Of a DNA stretch of 51,521 bases, positions 47,733-51,521 are shown piece after piece; the stretch's first letter is position 1; each line of letters begins with the position of its first letter. The position numbers were made by a program, and so were the translations under genes. Under the pieces are notes generated by a model that saw nothing but the letters and a program-made list of their open reading frames with translations, was not told the origin of the DNA and did not search any database. Source of the stretch: Bacteroidota bacterium (lineage in GTDB: Bacteria; Bacteroidota; Bacteroidia; Chitinophagales; Chitinophagaceae); NCBI GenBank assembly GCA_021824365.1, contig JAKAKY010000001.1, forward strand, positions 1 to 51,521, written 5' to 3'.

Positions 47733-49052
47733 ATGCATATAATTTCACAAATTGTTTTTATACTGATACTGGCTGCCGGTATTTATCTTTTTTCCGCCAA
47801 AGCAGGCTATATCAGAAAAAATATATTAATGGGCAGAGATGAGGCGTTAAACAACCAGCCAAAACGCAGATGGCGAAATGTTTTATTGCTGGCTTTTGGG
47901 CAAAAAAAAATGTTTAAGAACCCTTTAGTAGCGGTGATGCATTTTATCATCTATACTGGTTTTATCATCATTAACATTGAGGTACTGGAAATTATATTAG
48001 ATGGTATTTTAGGTACCCACCGCCTATTTGCTGCTCCGCTGGGGCCTTTGTATACATGGTTAATTAATTTTTTTGAATGCCTGGCAGCGGGTGTTATTAT
48101 TGTTTGTGTCATTTTTTTAGTGAGAAGAAATGTATTACACATTCGGCGTTTCATGAGCAATGATTTGAATGGGTGGCCCCGAAGCGATGCCAACTATATA
48201 TTAATTACCGAAATAATGTTAATGAGCTTGTTCCTTTCCATGAACGCCACCGATACACTGTTACAAAGCAGAAGCTATGGCCATTATGCAGAACATATTA
48301 CCGGTAATTTTTTATTTTCAGGTAACCTGCACTTTCTTTTCAACAGTCTGTCATCAGAGCAGCTTGCCTATATTGAAAGAAGCGCATGGTGGTTACACAT
48401 TGTGGGCATTATTGCCTTTTTAAACTATTTACCTTACTCCAAACATTTGCATATTTTGCTGGCATTTCCCAATGCGTATTATGCCGATTTAGAACCCAAA
48501 GGCAAAATGCATAATATGCCCGAAATACAAAAAGAGGTATTATATTCCATGCAGCCTGAGTTAATACCTGCCAATGCACCAACTGAAACAACCCATAAAT
48601 TCGGTGCTAAAGATGTAATGGATTTAAGTTGGAAAAACCTGTTAGATGCCTATGCCTGCACGGAATGTGGTCGCTGTGCAGACGCATGCCCCGCTAATAT
48701 TACGGGTAAATTACTCAGCCCAAGAATGATTATGATGAAAACCCGCGACCGTTTGGAAGAAGTTGGGCAAAAAAGAAAAGCCATGCAAAACTGGCAGGAT
48801 GATGGAAAATCATTATTACACGATTATATTACAGCAGAAGAATTAAGAGCCTGCACTACCTGTAATGCCTGTGTAGAAGAATGCCCGGTAAGCATTTCGC
48901 CACTCGATATTATTTTACAAATGAGAAGGTATTTGATTATGGAAGAAAGCAATGCACCACAGGAATGGAATAGCACATTCAGCAATATTGAAAATAATTT
49001 TGCTCCCTGGAAATTTTCGCCGGAGGAAAGAGACCAATGGGCTAATGGATAA
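47733..49052 (+). CDS. Membrane 4Fe-4S oxidoreductase, N-terminal half of a FadF-like protein
   Basis: Integral membrane iron-sulfur protein of 439 aa. The N-terminal part (1-260) has about five helices of the NarI-like heme b type, with candidate ligand histidines in VAVMHFIIYTGF and SAWWLHIVGII. The C-terminal part carries two [4Fe-4S] motifs, CTECGRCADACP (C309, C312, C315, C319) and CTTCNACVEECP (C374, C377, C380, C384). Such proteins pass electrons from ETF or other donors to menaquinone. The matching cysteine-rich half is encoded 0.75 kb downstream, beyond the inverted LysE gene. Related families: FadF, HdrDE, GlpC, LutA. Confidence 0.88.
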   Translation: MHIISQIVFILILAAGIYLFSAKAGYIRKNILMGRDEALNNQPKRRWRNVLLLAFGQKKMFKNPLVAVMHFIIYTGFIIINIEVLEIILDGILGTHRLFAAPLGPLYTWLINFFECLAAGVIIVCVIFLVRRNVLHIRRFMSNDLNGWPRSDANYILITEIMLMSLFLSMNATDTLLQSRSYGHYAEHITGNFLFSGNLHFLFNSLSSEQLAYIERSAWWLHIVGIIAFLNYLPYSKHLHILLAFPNAYYADLEPKGKMHNMPEIQKEVLYSMQPELIPANAPTETTHKFGAKDVMDLSWKNLLDAYACTECGRCADACPANITGKLLSPRMIMMKTRDRLEEVGQKRKAMQNWQDDGKSLLHDYITAEELRACTTCNACVEECPVSISPLDIILQMRRYLIMEESNAPQEWNSTFSNIENNFAPWKFSPEERDQWANG

Positions 49053-49060
49053 CACAGGTT

Positions 49061-49696
49061 TTAGAAAATTGAAGAAAATAACATTCTGTATAATTGAATA
49101 ATGGCGGCAATCAGGAAAACAATACCCATAATGATATTAAGTGTTTTGGTTTCAGCTTTCATTTTTTTAACTAACCAGTTACCGCCGTACATGTAAAAGG
49201 CAAGTCCACTAATAGTACCCAAACCACAACCAATGGTAAATACATTTAATGAAGATGCCTGAGTGGGCAATACTTTTGCATTAATTAAATAGCTGCTCCA
49301 AATAAACCAAAAAGGTATTTGTGCGGGATTCAAAGCACTCATACTCAAACCTAAAACAAAACGATTTAAATTATTGTTCAATAACACATTTTTATCATCA
49401 GCTTTATTTTTAGCAACCATTACAAAACTAATAATGGCAAATACAAGAAAAAATACAACCGTTAACCAGCCAATAATAGTAAATAATAATTTGTGTGCAT
49501 ACATCCACTGTACCCCCACCAATACTACCCTTAAATAAACAATTTCAATGATTGCAACACCAATGGCATACCACCAGGCATTTTTAAAACTTTCTAAAAT
49601 TGCAATGTGGGTAGCCGTAATACTCATGGTGCCTAATGGCAATTGTCCTAAAAAACTAACCAACCAGCCAATCAGTAATATTAATACAAAATCCAT
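49061..49696 (-). CDS. LysE family translocator
   Basis: Inner-membrane exporter of 211 aa with about six helices. It has the family pattern at the N-terminus (WLVSFLGQLPLGTMSITATH) and the LysE segments NPAQIPFWFIWSSYLINA and LGTISGLAFYMYGGNWLVKK. Substrates of the family are amino acids such as lysine, arginine, homoserine or threonine. It lies between the two Fe-S halves on the opposite strand, converging on the first with an 8-bp gap. No regulator is adjacent. Confidence 0.9.
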   Translation of the reverse strand: MDFVLILLIGWLVSFLGQLPLGTMSITATHIAILESFKNAWWYAIGVAIIEIVYLRVVLVGVQWMYAHKLLFTIIGWLTVVFFLVFAIISFVMVAKNKADDKNVLLNNNLNRFVLGLSMSALNPAQIPFWFIWSSYLINAKVLPTQASSLNVFTIGCGLGTISGLAFYMYGGNWLVKKMKAETKTLNIIMGIVFLIAAIIQLYRMLFSSIF

Positions 49697-49802
49697 GAAA
49701 AAAAATTAGTACAGTAATGCAAATTAAAACGGTGAAAATAACATCTTTATTCAAAATACCCACTCAAAATAAATTTACAGTACATTCGTAAAAAGGTTAT
49801 GT

Positions 49803-50582
49803 ATGAAGGTACCTGTAATGGCAGATTTAGCTGCTAACGGAACCCACCCGGAAATTTTATTTTGGGTAGGATGTTCAGGTAGTTTTGATGTTCGTGCACA
49901 AAAAATTACACGTGCATTTGCTGCTATTTTAAATAAACTCAATATTCAATATGCTATTTTAGGAAAAGAAGAATACTGCACCGGCGATCCGGCTCGCCGT
50001 GCGGGAAATGAATTTTTGTTTCAAATGATGGCATATAATAATATTCATGTTTTAAATGGTTATGGCATCAAAAAAATTGTAACAACCTGCCCCCATTGCT
50101 TTAATATTTTAAAAAATGAATACCCAGAATTAGGCGGCCATTTTGAAGTAATACACCATACCGTTTTTTTACAACAATTGATGGACGAAGGAAAAATTGT
50201 AATGAAGGAAGATGGGCCTTTTAAAGGCAAAAAAATTACTTATCATGATAGCTGTTATTTAGGCCGTGCGAATGGGATATATGAAGCACCCAGAAAAGTT
50301 TTAGAAGTGTTAGATATTGCTTTAACTGAAATGAAACGATGTGGCAGTAAGGGTTTGTGCTGTGGAGCAGGTGGTGCACAAATGTTTAAAGAAGATGAGC
50401 CGGGAAATAAACGGATTAATATTGAACGCACCGAAGAAGCACTGCAAACCAATGCTAATATTATTGCAGCGGCTTGCCCATTTTGTAATACCATGATGAC
50501 AGATGGTGTAAAAAACAAGGAAAAAGAAGCTGAAGTACAGGTTTTAGATATTGCCGAATTAATTGAACAATCAATGGCATAA
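49803..50582 (+). CDS. Cysteine-rich (CCG) Fe-S protein, C-terminal half of a FadF-like protein
   Basis: Soluble protein of 259 aa with two CCG-type repeats binding a noncubane or [4Fe-4S] cluster, as in HdrB/HdrD and FadF. First repeat: WVGCSGSF, EEYCTGDPARRAGNE and TCPHC (C96, C99). Second: YHDSCYLGR, GLCCGAGGAQMF (C186, C187) and CPFC (C225, C228). The phrase YCTGDPARRAGNE replaces CCG in the first repeat, typical of FadF-like proteins. It is almost certainly the partner of the membrane protein at 47733, split into a separate gene. Role in beta-oxidation electron flow is inferred. Confidence 0.88.
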   Translation: MKVPVMADLAANGTHPEILFWVGCSGSFDVRAQKITRAFAAILNKLNIQYAILGKEEYCTGDPARRAGNEFLFQMMAYNNIHVLNGYGIKKIVTTCPHCFNILKNEYPELGGHFEVIHHTVFLQQLMDEGKIVMKEDGPFKGKKITYHDSCYLGRANGIYEAPRKVLEVLDIALTEMKRCGSKGLCCGAGGAQMFKEDEPGNKRINIERTEEALQTNANIIAAACPFCNTMMTDGVKNKEKEAEVQVLDIAELIEQSMA

Positions 50583-50626
50583 TTAAGTATAACGCAAACT
50601 GTTCATGTATGTTTTATTCATAATTC

Positions 50627-50842
50627 ATGAAAATACACTTCCATTTTAAAAAGTTTTTGATAGCCACCATCCTCATATTTCCGATACTGTTACTATTAGA
50701 TGCAGTTTATGATATTTTGATACAAGAATGGGATACATCTACGCTATTTTCAACAGAAAACATCATTTTTAAAGCCATTGCAGCAGTTATTGGCGGCTAT
50801 TTTTATGCAGTGCTTGCCCAATACAAACATCGTGAACGTTAA
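50627..50842 (+). CDS. Small two-helix membrane protein of unknown function
   Basis: Protein of 71 aa: a charged N-terminus (MKIHFHFKK), a hydrophobic helix (about 11-33), a short charged linker, a second helix (about 44-64) with AAVIGGYFYAVLAQY, and a basic tail KHRER. I do not recognise the family. It starts 44 bp after the CCG protein gene and may be co-transcribed. Codon use looks like that of its neighbours. Alternative: read-through chance ORF, but position and composition favour a real gene. Confidence 0.6.
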   Translation: MKIHFHFKKFLIATILIFPILLLLDAVYDILIQEWDTSTLFSTENIIFKAIAAVIGGYFYAVLAQYKHRER

Positions 50843-50879
50843 AATAAAATAACTATGATTAAATATGAATAGGTTGCAA

Positions 50880-50887
50880 TAATTTTG
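50880..50887 (+). promoter_or_regulatory. Candidate -7 element (TAATTTTG) directly before ATG 50892
   Basis: Perfect TAnnTTTG only 4 nt from the start codon, implying a leaderless transcript, or start at the second ATG 50898. No -33 element found. Confidence 0.35.
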
Positions 50888-50891
50888 CCAC

Positions 50892-51413
50892 ATGAATATG
50901 CAACTTGACCATTTTATTCCGGCCGATTTTTCAAACCAATCAAAAGTTTGGGTATATCAAACTAACCGACTATTATCTATTCAGGAGGCTTTACAATTAG
51001 AGCTTTTGCTTCAAACATTTACAGCCCAATGGCGCAGCCACGGCGCACCTGTTAAAGGATATGCCAATTTATTATTTGGCCGCTTTATTGTACTCATGGC
51101 CGATGAAACCGAAACGCAGGTGGGCGGATGCAGCACTGATTACAGTGTGCATTTTATTCAACAAATAGAACAACTGCTCAACATTCAATTGTTCAACAGA
51201 CAAATGTTGGCTTTTATTGTTAAAAACCGGGTGGAACTATTGCCTGTTACACAATTAGAGTATGCTATCCAAAACGGTTTCATCAATCAGCATACACTTT
51301 ATTTTAATAATTTGGTTGCCAACAAAAAAGAGTTGCTGGAAAACTGGATAATACCTACCGGTAAAAGCTGGCTCGGCAAACGTTTTTTTAACCTTCAACC
51401 GGCTTCAGAATGA
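50892..51413 (+). CDS. Conserved Bacteroidota protein of unknown function
   Basis: Soluble protein of 173 aa (start ATG 50892 or 50898). It resembles a short family that is widespread in Bacteroidota and often mislabelled 'ABC transporter ATPase', although no Walker motif exists. Visible features: KVWVYQTNRLLSIQEALQLE, a central TQWRSHGAPVKGYANLLFGR-like block (QWRSHGAPVKGYANLLFGRF), DETETQVGGCSTDYSVHFIQ, and a C-terminal WIIPTGKSWLGKRF. The invariant-looking VGGCSTD Cys/Asp could be functional. Its stop overlaps the next start (ATGA), so the two are translationally coupled. Confidence 0.8.
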   Translation: MNMQLDHFIPADFSNQSKVWVYQTNRLLSIQEALQLELLLQTFTAQWRSHGAPVKGYANLLFGRFIVLMADETETQVGGCSTDYSVHFIQQIEQLLNIQLFNRQMLAFIVKNRVELLPVTQLEYAIQNGFINQHTLYFNNLVANKKELLENWIIPTGKSWLGKRFFNLQPASE

Positions 51414-51521
51414 TGTATCAGGTATATGGTATTCCCAATTGCAATACAGTAAAAAAGGCATTAGACTGGCTTTCTCAACACCAGGTGCCCTACAGTTTTC
51501 ATAATTTAAAAAAAGAGGGCA
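51410..51521 (+). CDS. Spx/MgsR/ArsC-like protein, 5' end only (partial)
   Basis: Starts at ATG 51410, overlapping the previous stop by 4 bp, or at ATG 51413; it runs off the right edge. The readable 37 residues give YQVYGIPNCNTVKKALDWL, the signature of the ArsC/Spx thioredoxin-fold family with a single redox-like Cys (no CxxC). YffB-type members of this family are thiol-linked reductases of unclear substrate; arsenate reduction cannot be inferred from this fragment. Confidence 0.85.
   Translation, partial: MMYQVYGIPNCNTVKKALDWLSQHQVPYSFHNLKKEG

Noticed and set aside
1-51521. CRISPR arrays, insertion sequences, prophage or toxin-antitoxin modules
   Set aside because: No regularly spaced repeats, transposase or integrase motifs, terminal inverted repeats or paired small toxin/antitoxin ORFs could be seen.

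Overview
The window reads as chromosomal core sequence from a member of the Bacteroidota, most likely the Chitinophagaceae or a close relative. The evidence is the AT-rich base use, weak Shine-Dalgarno signals, several -7 elements of the TAnnTTTG type, and family-level hallmarks: a PorP/SprF protein, a very large type IX secretion (T9SS) cargo protein with a gliding-motility C-terminal domain, a SprE/PorW-like TPR protein, LytS/LytTR regulators, a DUF4010 MgtC-like protein and an AtpZ/AtpI-like pair. I see no integrase, transposase, CRISPR array, rRNA or tRNA, and no sharp change in codon style. Placement below phylum level is inference.

Layout. 1-10.1 kb: the end of an unidentified Lys-rich protein, a lipid desaturase, a transglutaminase-like protein, Ogt DNA repair, the T9SS cargo/PorP pair, and RecG. 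10.2-19.7 kb: an exported amidase, an MgtC/DUF4010 membrane protein, TrpS, a deoxynucleoside kinase, PEP carboxykinase, a GlcD-like flavoprotein, a small outer-membrane barrel, and a LOG-family nucleotide hydrolase. 19.8-23.6 kb: a tight four-gene run (Na+ symporter, O-methyltransferase, LysM glucosaminidase, HPRT). 23.7-31.4 kb: a VWA protein, an overlapping ppk1-ppx polyphosphate pair, panB, and a LytS/LytTR two-component system. 31.6-37.1 kb: an ALDH7-like dehydrogenase with a cupin, a subtilase with a DinB protein, and SucC. 37.2-38.8 kb (minus): a compact operon of an M23-like membrane stub, AtpZ, an ATP-synthase-I-like protein and a SprT-like protein. 38.9-44.3 kb: SprE/PorW-like protein and PBP1A. 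44.4-51.5 kb: Pcm, phosphoglucomutase, a PyrR-like PRTase, a split FadF-like Fe-S oxidoreductase flanking an inverted LysE gene, small conserved proteins and the start of a Spx/ArsC-like gene.

How the genes fit together. Two T9SS modules are present: cargo plus PorP/SprF, and SprE/PorW. Polyphosphate synthesis and hydrolysis are co-translated. PckA, SucC, phosphoglucomutase and the GlcD-like and FadF-like proteins belong to central carbon and electron flow. PBP1A, the glucosaminidase and the M23-like stub relate to the cell wall.

Most of the window is ordinary housekeeping DNA and I found no convincing new defence or mobile system. The best second-look items are the operator-dense 75-bp stretch before the Fe-S oxidoreductase gene (47.62-47.71 kb), the peptidase-less M23-like stub coupled to orphan ATP-synthase accessory genes, the split FadF-like pair, and apparent leaderless starts. 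Start codons were moved from TTG or upstream positions where an internal ATG fits the family better; this is stated in each entry.
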